Shown in pieces: positions 1-9,848 of a stretch of DNA of 19,218 bases (the first letter of the stretch is position 1; each line of letters opens with the position of its first letter). Below the pieces are notes generated by a model. The model did no database searches. It saw only the letters and a list, made by a program, of their open reading frames with translations, and was not told the DNA's origin. The translations under genes and the position numbers were made by a program. The stretch is from Butyriboletus loyo (lineage: Eukaryota; Basidiomycota; Agaricomycetes; Boletales; Boletaceae). The DNA lies in contig JBBPSI010000359.1 in the NCBI GenBank assembly GCA_038093515.1, forward strand, positions 1 to 19,218, written 5' to 3'.

Positions 1-230
1 GGCGAGGAAGTAAGCAAGCAATGTGGATAATTGGTATCCCTCCTTGAGTGCCCTAGCGATAGCGAATACGCCAATCTTTTTACCGTTGCGGGGTCTGTAC
101 GAACGCGATCAGTGGATGCGGACGCGACATACGTGTTGGAGAGGACTTACAGGAAGCCGTGGTTGGCAAGGGTGTTTAGTGCTGGACATGGCGACCTGAG
201 GTCACCGGGTTGTGGGGGGCAGTAAGCATG
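1..230 (+). pseudogene. possible C-terminal fragment of a HET-domain protein
   Basis: A short stretch around 31-160 reads SEYANLFTVAGSVRTRS and then DADATYVLE. It resembles the region just after the HET domain in Agaricomycete WD40-TPR-HET proteins, where a run ending in PCIVFTV is followed by a charged segment. The frame must change near 150 to continue with DLQEAVV, and stops follow, so if the call is right this is a decayed tail lying on the strand opposite to the larger HET ruin at 5.7-8.6 kb. The acidic stretch around 315-390 (repeated Asp and Glu) would fit the variable linker of such proteins. The match is short and from memory, so it is weak; the body of the gene would lie left of the window. 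Confidence 0.25.
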
Positions 231-3200
231 CGTCTTCCCTGTTATGGGACATACACCAGTAGAGTGTACATGGTGGTGAGCATCGACTTGGGAAGCAAGC
301 ACGGGAGAGACTGTGAAGGACATGGTGTTCGTTGAATATGATGGAGATGATATGGATGAGGGAGATGAGATAGGTTGGGATCGAGTGGAGGTTTATATAC
401 CGAGGACTTCTGCTTCCGGGTATAACGAATGTCCCCTTTGGAACCGATACGAAGAGCTGACGAGCCCAGGGCCCACCTGCCTGAAATCAAACTTTGAGCA
501 GAGCCATCGGATAGACATAGATTTGGTTGACAAGGAGACCCAAATGCATAGTCACTGAACTTGGTGGAGGGGGACACAGCAAGGACACAGCAGGTCATAC
601 CGTGATGATGGCGTCGAAATGGCCTGCTGAGCGACTCGGAGGCTGTGTGAATGAATTCATGATCTCTGCAAAGTGCCGCCGTTTGACGTGAGATTTTCGC
701 ACGATATTTCAACCCGAGCGTTACATCCTCGCAACTTCGACAGCGCCGACTCTCAGGGTGAATCTGTCCTTCGAAGGTTTTCGTCCAGTCAAACTTCGCC
801 CCACTCTACGGCCACAATTGCCCTGGCTCGGCGATGCAGCTCCTTTGGGAATACCTCTGATGACTCCGTCTTGCGACAAGGGTGGCTGAGCTCGCTCCCT
901 TGTTCTACCCGTTACTTGGTGAGATATACACTATGTCAGGACCCTTGATGTAGCTTGTACTCATGTTGTAATTGTAGATTTCGAACGAAGCGAGCCAACA
1001 CTGAGCGCTGATCTACACCCGCGTGGTCGTGTGTGATCGTGAGACGAGGCTGGGGCGCGGTGCCCGGTAAGTCGTCTCCCGGACCTGCCAAGGCTCCCTG
1101 TTGTATTCCTTCACTTTCGACAGAACCCATGAATTGACCTTCCAGAAGGGGAAGACGCAAGGTGAGCGCGGCGTTGCGTAACTCCGAATCGGGGAAAGGT
1201 AGCCGCCGACTGATTGTCATTGGTTGTGGCAGTTACCATTGATCGCACTGCCCACTCAGATGCTCAATGGGTTTACCGCATGCTCAAAGTTTAGTCTTGC
1301 GCCGACGGTATTCGAAGCTGTCGCAAACGAGAATGATGGGCATTTCGTACCACACTGCAGGCGGTCGAATGTTCCTGCCAGTGTGGCAAGGTCGACCGAC
1401 CATCGAACTGGCGAACATCTACAGTAGTTTTTGGGACAATCCTGCCAATCAGGCCTTGCCATCCTGCCGTTGGCGTATCGCGGCTGAAGGACCGTTATCA
1501 TTAGGTGCTTACGTTCACGAGCTCATGGGTCGGTCGCCCTGTGCGGCGTTCCGCCAGCCCGAAAGACTCTTATCTGGAACTTGAATATGACCCAGTATGT
1601 ATGTCGCATAACAAATGGGCTCGACTACGGAAGGATCCTCATGTGGGCCTGTTCCTGATTATGATCTGGATCATGTAAAAAATCATCTGACTCCGCACGG
1701 CCCTGGTACCTTTTCATGAGGAAAGTGGCCCATACTATCTGTACTTTCAAGACACGGAGTCTCTATTCCTCAACTTTCGGGTCGGTCCACTTTTCGAGAT
1801 ACAAAGACTCGTAGCTGTGCGAACGCCACTGATCCTCTGTCATGCTGTGACCTACCATCACCAGACGCCCACCTTTGGGATCGTCTCTCATTACCATATT
1901 CTTGCTTGATAGATGAAGTACTTTTATAAATACTCGTACTCACCGTAGACCATACGTGAATTACTGTGGAGCATTCATGTCGCACAGGATGGCGGGTTCG
2001 TCTACTGCAGCCCAAAGGGTCTTTGTTGTAATTCATACAACATCTGGACCGACAGAGCTTGAGCTGTCGCACCTAGGGATGCCCTCCGTCGGACGTGCCG
2101 TCGTCGGCCCTTGATCGCCGTGATCGTACAGCCCCAGCTGCCACTGCATCGAGGCGGCGAAGCCTTCCATTGAAATGATCTTGTTTCGGTCATGTACAAA
2201 CACCTTCGTCATGTTCGTTCCAGTGTTCATCAACTGACAAACAGCGGGGTCACGATTTACGAGATTCATCGTTTGAAACGAGGAGAGGCGCGAATGCAGT
2301 GCTGCAGCGCTTCACCTTTCGACTCTTCAGCGCTCCGAACCCGACGCTCGTAGCTCAGGGCATTGAGATCCACCGTGACATACAAACCCAGGCTTGTTAT
2401 CCTCAGCGCCGTGATCGACTGTAGCAAACAGCTAGTTGAAAGCCTGACGGTAAGACAAGTCGCTGTGATTGGTTCTCAACCACGAAATGCTCCATGGCTC
2501 GGACGTGATGGTGACAACATTAATTCTCTCAGCACTACACATGTAATAGTAATACCATCGTCCCTGACAGTCCGAGTCTGCTATACCTTGTATGCATCCT
2601 CAGGCTCTTCGCCTCCGTCGGGAGGTCGACGTCAGCATGTGACGAGCATGATCCTTCCGAGCGTCATACTCGACGTATAAAACTTGAACAGCTCAAACTA
2701 TCTCATGCAAGCCAACGACGACATTGTCATTGTCAGACTCTGACTTTCAATCCCAACTCTCCGACTCTCCCTTCCCTCACAGACCATCGAAAATGAGTCA
2801 GCAACGTCATTCCATTATTAGGTGCGAACGTATTACCTTTCATGTAGTGAATAGTCTCGTTTTGGGATGCCCCCACGGATTTCGGGTCTATCGATATGAA
2901 ACTGGCCGGGTTCTACTGGTACATTCCACTACGTGACGTTGATTCGATCCGTCCCATCTACGAATGCTATCCTGCTGTGTTCTCCTGTACTATGACTCGA
3001 CGTTGCGTAAGTGGCCAGTAGACGTATGCTGTGTTGCGAGCGATGGTGAGTTCGATGGCGGGATGGTATATCAGTGGATGGTGCATCCTTCACCGTTGGG
3101 CCAGATATCGATGGTTTCCGTTTCCAGGGCCGGTATCCTGCCAACTTCCCCCGTCGGTAGCAGTCTTGGCGGAGTCGATGGCGCCGCTGCATGGTTATTT

Positions 3201-3480
3201 CTATTACATGGCGTGTCCTAGGACTCCTTTGAAAGCCCACGTCCAAGCTCGAAGCAAAACACGACGAGTGCGGAAGAGTCGAGATCCTGGAACTGCGGCG
3301 ACACGACCTCCCCGGGAGCGCTACTTTGCGGACGGCGCGGTGGACTGGCTTTGCAAGATCTGGTGTGCAGATCACACGCAACGACGCCCCTTGCTGTGCT
3401 ATGACGTATCCGAGTCCGAGTCTGATACTAGCACACTTTCTCATAACGTATCAACTTTTCGTGGTTCCCGTGTTGGTATG
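231..3480. other. 3.2 kb without an assignable gene
   Basis: Stops are frequent in all frames and I recognise no domain. The longest stop-free pieces are 2929-3444 on the - strand (Arg/Ser-rich, no motif), 1267-1584 on the + strand, and 2033-2269 on the - strand. Around 1567-1830 protein-like pieces occur in two different + frames (SYLELEYDP, then GPYYLYFQDTESLFLNFRVG), which could be another decayed gene. None can be named. No RNA gene or clear repeat was seen. Confidence 0.4.
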
Positions 3481-3497
3481 CAGGCAAAACAACAGTA

Positions 3498-3524
3498 TAC
3501 AGTATATCTCATAATGCAAGGGTC
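3498..3524 (+). repeat. decayed terminal inverted repeat of a pogo/Fot1-like transposon
   Basis: The segment starts TACAGTATATCTCATAATGC and continues AAGGGTC. It aligns with the left end of the MITE at 14423-14453 over the whole length if four single bases are gapped, including the shared ATAATGCA core and the following AGGGTC. It lies just upstream of the transposase relic. A 10-base inverted match, TATCTCATAA at 3504-3513 and TTATGAGATA at 3543-3552, could be the collapsed opposite end. TIR identity is seen in the sequence; element boundaries are inferred. Confidence 0.5.
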
Positions 3525-3669
3525 AGGATATGAAAATACATGTTATGAGATACGCTTCAAAGGGGTTGGGGTCCTTGGCGAGCATCGCTGAGCGCTGCAC
3601 ATTGAATCGGATCAATGATGACCCTGTGCCACCAATATACATAGTGGCGGGCTTAGACCTGAAAATTGA

Positions 3670-4080
3670 ACTACCCCACATCTTCTGCCCGATGACCAGA
3701 TCGACACTCGACAAGCTTCTCGACCCATTCGAGGAGAAAAGAAAACCTGGATACGGATACTGTAAACTTCAAGGACGATGCAGCCATAATTGCCGATGTT
3801 CATCATCGGGAGGCTGTTAGAAAGGGTGAAATCGTTGAGGTGGAATCGGATGATGAAGATCGTGACAGGGATACCAGGCCAATCGTCGCTACGTTGGAGC
3901 TGATGGGGATCTGTCAGAAGTTAGAAGATGGATGTGTCTCGAGCATGTGCAAATGCATCCCTCGATTTTCATTCTCTTCATCATCTTCGTGCCTTCCATG
4001 CTGAACTGCGACACGAGGAGATGAAAAATGCGAAACAGGTGACCTTGCATAGGTGTTCGAAGTTGAGTCAGTCTGGTCGG
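3670..4080 (+). pseudogene. transposase C-terminal relic, pogo/Fot1 type (CENP-B/DDE family), frameshifted
   Basis: Three successive reading frames carry one continuous-looking C-terminus. About 3696-3760 reads STLDKLLDPFEEKRK. About 3762-3930 reads DDAAIIADVHHREAVRKGEI, then an acidic SDDEDRDRD run and GICQKLEDG. About 3928-4060 reads HLRAFHAELRHEEMKNAKQV. Agaricomycete Tigger/pogo-like transposases end in this way: an acidic linker after the DDE domain, a QLE-type helix, and a closing LRxFRAxLRREExxNAKQ segment. The two frame changes (near 3760 and 3930) show that it is dead. The HTH/CENP-B DNA-binding and DDE catalytic parts are not visible upstream, where only the decayed terminal repeat at 3498 precedes it, so the element is internally deleted. 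The tail match is fairly strong; exact family assignment is inferred. Confidence 0.6.
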
Positions 4081-4139
4081 GCGGTATTCTTGTCGTGCTT
4101 CGCGGGCTCGCCCGTGATTAGTCAGCTGCTGTAACCGTA

Positions 4140-5680
4140 GAAAATTTGCTACTGTATGTTTCTCGTAGTGTATTGGGAACAGCTGGCTGCCGACAGTATA
4201 CGTTATGAGAAAGCGTACTGTACTCGACACCATGGTCGGTTTCTTGGAGCGTACTGCGTGAGACCTACTTACGGCTGGCCGGGTGAGAAACGTAGGCTTT
4301 CATTGCCGCTTTCAAGCAACTGCATAGGCGAGTACGTATTTCAGATCGGTTGAGACTGGAATGGCTCAAGTTCGGGTATGTAAGTAGTAGCATAAGAGCC
4401 ACTGAGGATTCTTTGCGAAAGGACTCCCCATCGATGGACGACTTTGTGTGTTTGGCTCCGTGCAAGGCGAGTCCGCCTGACAGGAGTGACAAATCCTCCA
4501 ACTATCATGTCATCAAAAGACAGTGTTTGCTGCTTCGCATCCCATCTCCGTGGTGTGATTTCCCCAGGAAGAACGTCTCGCTCACCAAATGACTAATGAC
4601 TAACAACTCATGACTAATGCTTATCGCAGCACCGACCCCGGTTGTTTCGAAACGGTGACGAAACGAACTTTTCTCCCAAAGCTTCGAGAAGCAGACGACA
4701 TTCGTTCCTCACTTCGAATTCCGTCCAGATCGGCGTCTTTGCCGGTCAACAGATACGGGTCGTTTCGAATGGGGATAACTGACGGTGTCACAATATGTAA
4801 CCGAACCCCGAGTCAGATTGGAACATCGAAAGTAGGTGTATGATCGTTGCGGTGGACGTGCTGTGCAGGAGAGCGATAGTGGCCGGTGCATGGCGGTGCT
4901 AGTGATGGGTGGATTACTTGGTCACCGGTGAGTACGCCGGGTGTCCCGCCCCATTCGAACAGAACGATACTGTTCGACTCGAACCCCAGTGCGCGGACCC
5001 TTCACGAAGAGTGAAGCTTTGAAGAGGGAGACAAGGCCCTAGCTGAGACCAACTCTGGTTCCCGCGTTCGGTATCATACTAATGCGATCGCGGGCAAGTT
5101 CCGATAAGCAAATATTTCTGCGAACCGCGGACAACCTTGGCTGGCACATGTCCCGGTGCCTCGTGTAACTTTACACCGCGGCCCTCGGTGGCCGCTTTTC
5201 GACACGTGGGCAGAATGCAGAATGGCGGGTTATCGATTATCTCGCGCCGATAATATGGCTGCTCACCTCGTTCGCTTCGATTGCAACGTGTACAGCCTGT
5301 TCTGGATGTCCCCATCATGGGTGAATACACATATCAAGCGTTGCATGACAATACACAAAAACCTGCTCGGAACGTGTGTCTCATCTGGTCGAGCGCGTCG
5401 GCAAATCGAGGTCTTCTGGCACCCCTCTACTTACGTACTGGAATTCGAGGTATACAGATAGCTACTGTAAATGACTTCTACCCATCTTGACAGCGATAAG
5501 ATCTAGGGGGCCCGCCAGGCTTGCACAACTGCCAAGCATGACGGTATCATAATCTGTCGTACACCCCGGGTCGTTGGGGGTGAGAGCAACGACGCCGTCA
5601 TGGGTTGTTCAAGTCGGGCAACGAATCCGAGCGCTGGACGGCGTGGACGGGCCAGAACTCTCATGGTCAAGGTGGCCACC
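4140..5680. other. 1.5 kb without an assignable gene
   Basis: There are only short open stretches on both strands (for example 4350-4592 +, 5079-5330 -, 5156-5461 +), none with a recognisable motif, TM segment or consistent splice pattern. Apart from the TGACTAA cluster at 4590-4617 I see nothing that can be supported. Confidence 0.4.
4590..4617 (+). repeat. three copies of TGACTAA in 28 bases
   Basis: Copies lie at 4590-4596, 4597-4603 and 4611-4617, the first two directly abutting. The heptamer reads TTAGTCA on the other strand, a sequence bound by fungal Yap1-type bZIP factors. It also resembles an intron branch site (CTAAC at 4600-4604) followed by a possible acceptor ending CAG near 4630. 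No neighbouring gene decides between these readings, and chance tandem duplication is also possible. Confidence 0.25.
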
Positions 5681-6109
5681 GAGATGAATCATACTACGAT
5701 CGTTGGTCGGGCGCGCGTGGTCGGAACCGACTCATAGGGCTCGTCGCTGATAGACTTTTGCCCGCGTTTCAGAGTGACGCCCAGAGGCAACCTCAACTTT
5801 TCTGTCAAAACGGCCTCGATAACCACGTGGTCACTGGTGGGGCGACTCGATCCTCGTTGCATCGAGCACATGTGGCAGTGGCTCTGGCGATATGCGACAC
5901 GAGTGTCCGCATCGCGAACCGTGTCAAAGGAGTCGACACGAAACGCGATACGTGATACGTGATACATGGCAGACGAGACGAAGGGTTCCGACCTGTGAAT
6001 TCCGCTCGGGGATGACGGGGCCAGCTCGTGGAAAAGCGCTAGTGCTTGCGCCTCGGTCCCTGCTCGAGAACGATGACTCCAACTCTGACACCGATCTCTG
6101 TATGACCCC

Positions 6110-6290
6110 GACCCGACAGACACCGGCGTGTATGCCGCCGTGCTTTGGGTAGGCAGGCAGTTACCAAGTTCAAGTGGTTCCCCAATCCAAGCTAAACAAC
6201 CGACGTTCCCCCTGACCTAGAACAGGTGATGACCATGACCTCCTTGAACAGCCGTCCGACAGCCTGATGCTGCGTATCACAGACACGACG
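6110..6290 (-). pseudogene. post-HET segment of the same ruin
   Basis: The - strand reads HQAVGRLFKEVMVITCSRSG and, after a frame change, LAWIGEPLELGNCLPTQ. Relatives have an ALGRLLxEIxxxSGDxxxLDWVG segment followed by a CLP motif at the matching distance from the HET domain. Below 6123 the same strand stays open to 5689 with a Ser/Arg-rich sequence that may be the diverged C-terminus. Confidence 0.6.
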
Positions 6291-6401
6291 ACGTTGAAGG
6301 TGCCAAGGAGAGCAGATCGTTTGCAGGTACGCCGACTGCATTCCCTATCCCCCCATGGTCACGTTGGATCCCTTTGTGATTGGCATGCGGTTCAGAGAGG
6401 T

Positions 6402-6840
6402 TATGGCGTCCAATCGGCGTTCAAGAATCGAACGACGGCAGGTACGAGGAGCTCTCGTAGGGTCCAACACCGCGTCTGATCCGAACGGGGGTAAATGAAG
6501 GTAAAACGTCCGAGAGGTAAACAAGGGTGAGAGAACGGTGGTTCCGCGTACCATCTGAACATGAAGAAATCGATAAACTTTTTCGGGTTCTCGTTGGTTC
6601 GTTTTCGTTTTGGTCGTTACAGCACGTATGTATCGATCGCTCCATGCCCAACGGTACCCAGCCTCGCCCGGCGGTTCTGCAAAAGGTCTGTCGTACGATG
6701 ATAGCCGATGTACGGATTGATCCCCGACTCATCAACATCACTGCGCAGAGATTCTCCGCCTTGCCGCATCTGTGGAGCAGTGTCCATAATACTCCGTCGT
6801 CGACATGAATGAGATCCGGGTCACTTTCGAACACGGCCTG
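6402..6840 (-). pseudogene. HET domain relic
   Basis: Pieces of the heterokaryon-incompatibility domain occur in family order but in alternating frames. They are LLHRCGKAEN (family: xLSHRWxxxEP), RQTFCRTAGRG, GYRWAWSD near 6660, TCCNDQ near 6625 (together the family's WAWSDTCCI core), FFMFRWY, LTLVYLSDVLPSF near 6520, and CWTLRELLVPAVVRF then LNADW at about 6469-6405 (family: RxWTLQEFLAPxVVRFYxxDW). An in-frame stop follows the ADWTP piece. The motif series makes the identity secure and the loss of function clear. Confidence 0.75.
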
Positions 6841-7339
6841 AGCTGACGACACAATTCTACAAAGAAACGACACGTTTCTACTTACTGCGCTTGCCCGCTT
6901 TTCGCTCTCCGCCTCAACCAGCCACATCGGTCTTTCCGCACATATCTAAAAGACCGGGCTTCAAAGGAAGAAAGGAGTATGTCTATATGCGTCACGGTAT
7001 TATATGCCATGAAAACCAAGTGGGGAGTGACGGATAAGATGTCATGTCAAGAAAGAAAAAGGCAAAGCGAACAGAAAGCATAATAAGAAGGCATAGAATG
7101 GATACAGGACGGACCTGGGTGACAGTGCAATGCAAACAAGGCTAGCGGAGAATCGCACGCACGACACGCAATGGGATGGGATGTCCAAACATGGCGCCTA
7201 GGACTTTTTGTAGATGGAACGTTTCCGGTTGGCCTTGACAGTATCGACCCTAGGCCCGTCTGGATCGATCTCAGGAGCTGTAGAAGACGTAGAGGTTCGG
7301 GGGAATCAGCGACCTGCGCTTCCGCATTCCCTGTCAAGA

Positions 7340-7824
7340 CTTGAGCAAGCTTAACAGACGTCTTTCCGAGCTGGAACAGAATATATATACTGACGATCGG
7401 GTAGCTCGTTCGACGTCTGCATGATCTCGTCGTACCGTTCCAGATTTTTTATTTTGGAGAGCTCGACGTTTCATTCCGTAGGCCCGAGAGAGTGAAGCAT
7501 CCCGGCTAATAATCTGAATGAAAGCTATCATTGAATCTGTGCCTGTCGAAGATCCGTCGTAGAACACACCTCGCTCACATCCATCCATCAGGGCATTCTC
7601 CCATAAGCCCTTCGTTGGAATGCCTCGCTCCGTTTCAACAACATGTGATCTGGTGATGGCGGATTGAGGTCCAACGCTGCGGAGTACCAAAGGATAGCGT
7701 CGTCGTAATCATTGTTGTGCGCTTCTTCCCCAAGGCGCTCGGACGCTTCAAGATATTGTTTTGTGAAATCTAGTCGCAAGTGTTCAGACCATTCGATCCG
7801 ACTTGGTGTGTGCATGCTCACCAC
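7340..7824 (-). pseudogene. second TPR segment
   Basis: The frame reads RIEWSEHLRLDFTKQYLEAS, then EEAHNNDYDDAILWYSAALD and MLLKRSEAF. This is the classic TPR hairpin, small residues at turns and YxxAIxxYxxAL. The next repeat needs another frame (GLWENALMD near 7600), and the third piece, SRAYGMKRRALQN, followed by ERYDEIMQTSNEL near 7470-7420, needs further changes. In the family the consensus is GLWxxALxDAxxVIxLDPxSxxxYxxKxxALxxxxRYDEAI. At least two frameshifts make this block non-functional. Confidence 0.7.
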
Positions 7825-8247
7825 CGAGCCATTGGTACACTTCCCCTTTCATTTAAACCTCTGCTCTGCATCACAAGAAGAGAGTAGATCCCCCCACGCA
7901 TGCAACGGAGGCAAACAAGGTTTTACACTTTTGCTGATGAATTGTACGCTGGAGGCCCATCGAGATCCAGGAACGTCAGAAATATGCATCGAATGCATCC
8001 AATATCAACATCTTACAAGCGAAACCGTCTTTAGATCCAGGACTTGGGTGAACGGACCAAGATCTTGTGCTTTCGTCAAAAGTCGGGTCATAGTTTTTGT
8101 CCGCCATGGAACCTTCGGTGAAGAGGGTGAGCATCTGAGCCTGAAAACAACATCAGTACGAATGCACCCACCCTGACCGCGGAACATATTGATTTGACGT
8201 CGGGGCTAGTTCTGTAACGGATGACCTCGACCGAACAGGATAATAAA

Positions 8248-8405
8248 CTGCGTGCAGCGATGAACTCGAAATCCGCTTGATATAGCATGATTCGTCTCAC
8301 CTTGACGAGTTCAACGAACGGTCTTGCGTGTTCAGCGCGATCGCGAAGCGCAAAGTCGAATGCTTCCACCGCCTCCTGATGGATTCCCTGCCCAAGGGAG
8401 CAAAA
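8248..8405 (-). pseudogene. first TPR segment with a recognisable intron
   Basis: The frame from 8405 reads FCSLGQGIHQEAVEAFDFAL and RPFVELVK, with the helical-hairpin spacing (GxxxxAVxAFxxAL) of a tetratricopeptide repeat. At 8300 it meets GTGAGACG. A 53-base intron to CGCAG at 8248 would join LVK to FIILFGRGHPLQ, which fits the second helix expected in this family. A stop follows soon after, so the splice signals survive although the gene does not. Around 8170-8020 a further open piece (AQMLTLFTEGSMADKNYD) lies in the position where the family has another repeat. Confidence 0.6.
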
Positions 8406-8407
8406 CC

Positions 8408-8626
8408 CTTGACGACGTGGACCTCCCAATGAACAGGTGTTGGCCGTCACGAGACCAGGTAAGCGAGTAGGTCGGTTTGCTATCAGCTGAGAGACATGGA
8501 TATGCAAGCTGGTCACCAGTACGGTCATACCAAATGCGGATCGAATCGCAGTCTTCCGAGGCAAGCCGGTCGCTGTTGGAGAAAACTTGACTGAGAGACC
8601 AGCGACTCTGGGTGTCTCGAATGACC
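8408..8626 (-). pseudogene. WD40 repeat block of the ruined WD40-TPR-HET gene
   Basis: The - strand shows a WD40 repeat start (GH at 8626, then VKFSP), a one-base frame change near 8580, then SNSDRLASEDCDSIRIW. That is the usual SPxSxxLASxxxDxxIRIW end of a blade, with the Trp conserved. It continues with DRTGDQL and YSLTWSRDGQHLFIGRS, the start of the next blade. About one and a half blades remain, compared with five to seven in intact relatives. Confidence 0.7.
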
Positions 8627-8706
8627 TATGCTCGTAAAATGGAACATGGATTGCAAATTCTTATACACGATAGGCCGACGACTGCTTGGCGGGAATGTTG
8701 ATACCG

Positions 8707-9309
8707 TCACTGAATGGCAATGCGCTGAGGTTGTCGTTCGGGAGTCGCTTTGGGAAACGTCAACGTCAGCAGGCCGTTCTCCATCTCGGCCGTCACATCT
8801 TCTGGCTATCGACTCGTGTCGGCATCAGAGTTCTACACGATTTAATTTATTTAATTCATGAATAATTTACCTTGGTTCCGACTTTCCGTAGTGACGCTCA
8901 CGAACACTGTGACGAACCGCATATGCCCCCCCTCCTCATGAGCGCTGGAGATGGCAGGGCAGATTCGCCCGATACCGTCGAGCGATTGTGATTGGGGTGA
9001 ACGTCGAGACGGGTGATGTGATATCCTCGGACTTGAGACTGGGCAACTGGAACGTTGCCGTCACGGTGTTTGAATCCTTGAGTTCGTGCAGGTCACGTCT
9101 AGTGAAGAGGGTGCGGTGAGTGAAGGAGTGAGGCTGACAAAACGAAAAGAGCACACCTCGGACGGAACGAATCGAGGCGCTGTGGCCTTGCGCGTTGACC
9201 AGCCTCGGCGGAGGAAATGGGGCGGCCAGAAACGCGCGTTGAGCGCATCGTCAAAGAGACGGTCAAATTCAGCGAACGGGTCGTAGTGGAATCGGATCAA
9301 TGAGGACAT
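8707..9309 (-). pseudogene. decayed small heat-shock protein gene (Hsp20/alpha-crystallin)
   Basis: Exon 1 (9155-9309) starts at ATG 9309 and reads MSSLIRFHYDPFAEFDRLFD, the standard fungal Hsp20 N-terminus. A 56-base intron (9099-9154) joins it in phase to DLHELKDSNTVTATFQLPSL, the start of the alpha-crystallin domain. A direct 5-base duplication (ATCAC ATCAC near 9015-9025) then breaks the frame. The beta-strand motif STVSGES survives in one frame and YAVRHSVRERHYGK in another, past a run of seven G. After a further intron the last exon reads PEDVTAEMENGLLTLTFPKA and ends at TGA 8707-8709, as in intact family members (ENGxLTxTxPK). The segment that normally precedes it (SRTLPLPSGTK) is mostly lost. 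Intact homologues are cytosolic ATP-independent holdases of about 150-170 residues. Identity is secure; pseudogene status rests on several frame breaks and an internal deletion. Confidence 0.85.
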
Positions 9310-9848
9310 GGTTGTAGTGCAGCAGAACTGGGTAACGGAGGGGTGAGGTTATGTTCGAATGTGAGTTGCAAAATTCCTGAGGATCAGACAAGTCCATCCA
9401 TAAATTCAACCCACATATGGAGATGGAAGTTCTCAAAGCATTCTCTGGTGAGGTGTTATCCATTCGGTACGTTTCGGGAAGCTCCCGTTTGGCGTTGATA
9501 TCCCGTTTTGGAAGGTGTGTAAAAATATGACATTGACATTTATTTGGGAACTGACTAGAAAGGAAGCTGCGGTTGCTTCCCCCAACGATGAAAAAAAAAA
9601 CACCAGTGCCCACTCGCCATAGCATATTTACCTAGACGGCTATAAACGGGATTCAAAAAAGAAAAGGCAGTTGGCTGTGGGCTTGTCATATTACTCGTTT
9701 GCTACCATTGCCCAAAACTTTTGTCGACTCAACATACACTCTCATTTCTAGTCGCTCTGCGTCACGAGAAGACATACTACCAACTATGCCGTGAGGAGAA
9801 ACGAACACATATACATACTCACGATTCGGAGTGGTATCTTCGATTGAA
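9310..9848. other. intergenic region between Hsp20 relic and ATPase gene
   Basis: This holds the heat-shock element and an A-run at 9590-9600. On the - strand it also has an open piece ending at TAA or TGA near 9686 (SSRDAERLEMRVYVESTKVL). That piece could be an alternative last exon of the upstream ATPase gene, through a GTGAGTATG donor near 9812. No other gene is visible. Confidence 0.35.
9473..9485. promoter_or_regulatory. heat-shock element upstream of the Hsp20 relic
   Basis: TTCGGGAAGCTCC fits the HSF site TTCnnGAAnnTTC with one mismatch in the third unit. It lies about 165 bases upstream of the Hsp20 ATG at 9309. Position and match fit heat-inducible control of the former gene; binding is inferred. 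Confidence 0.5.

Larger units (their letters stand above)
5690..8640 (-). pseudogene. ruined WD40-TPR-HET gene (whole locus)
   Basis: Reading the - strand from 8640 down, the order is WD40 repeats (8626-8408), a TPR with one recognisable intron (8405-8248), a second TPR block (about 7824-7400), the HET domain (about 6840-6400), the post-HET tail (about 6290-6110) and a Ser/Arg-rich C-terminus (to about 5690). Agaricomycete WD40-TPR-HET proteins have exactly this order. Such HET proteins are related to factors that trigger heterokaryon-incompatibility cell death, and the WD40 and TPR parts are protein-binding repeats. Each block is interrupted by frame changes or stops that do not coincide with good GT-AG pairs, so no full product can be made. 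Only the distal WD40 part is present; any N-terminal domain has been lost or is displaced by the Hsp20 ruin directly upstream. The domain series is strong evidence that this was one gene; exact ends are inferred. Confidence 0.7.

Noticed and set aside
2344..2420. tRNA-like start (GCTCGTAGCTCAGGGC)
   Set aside because: No matching acceptor stem and no T-loop (GTTCnAnnC) at the right distance, so not a tRNA gene.
2929..3444. 171-codon frame on the - strand
   Set aside because: Arg/Ser/His-rich with no motif and no splice context; likely a chance frame in GC-balanced DNA.
4960..4985. T-loop-like GTTCGACTC
   Set aside because: No paired T stem, D arm or acceptor stem around it.
5940..5970. GTGATAC tandem units as a possible CRISPR or regulatory array
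   Set aside because: Only about three short units without spacers; a minor tandem repeat in a eukaryotic genome.
5690..9309. Frameshifts in the HET and Hsp20 loci as assembly errors
   Set aside because: The neighbouring ATPase gene keeps frame and splice phase through about 23 exons, so general sequence noise is unlikely. Single errors at the G-run near 8930 cannot be excluded.
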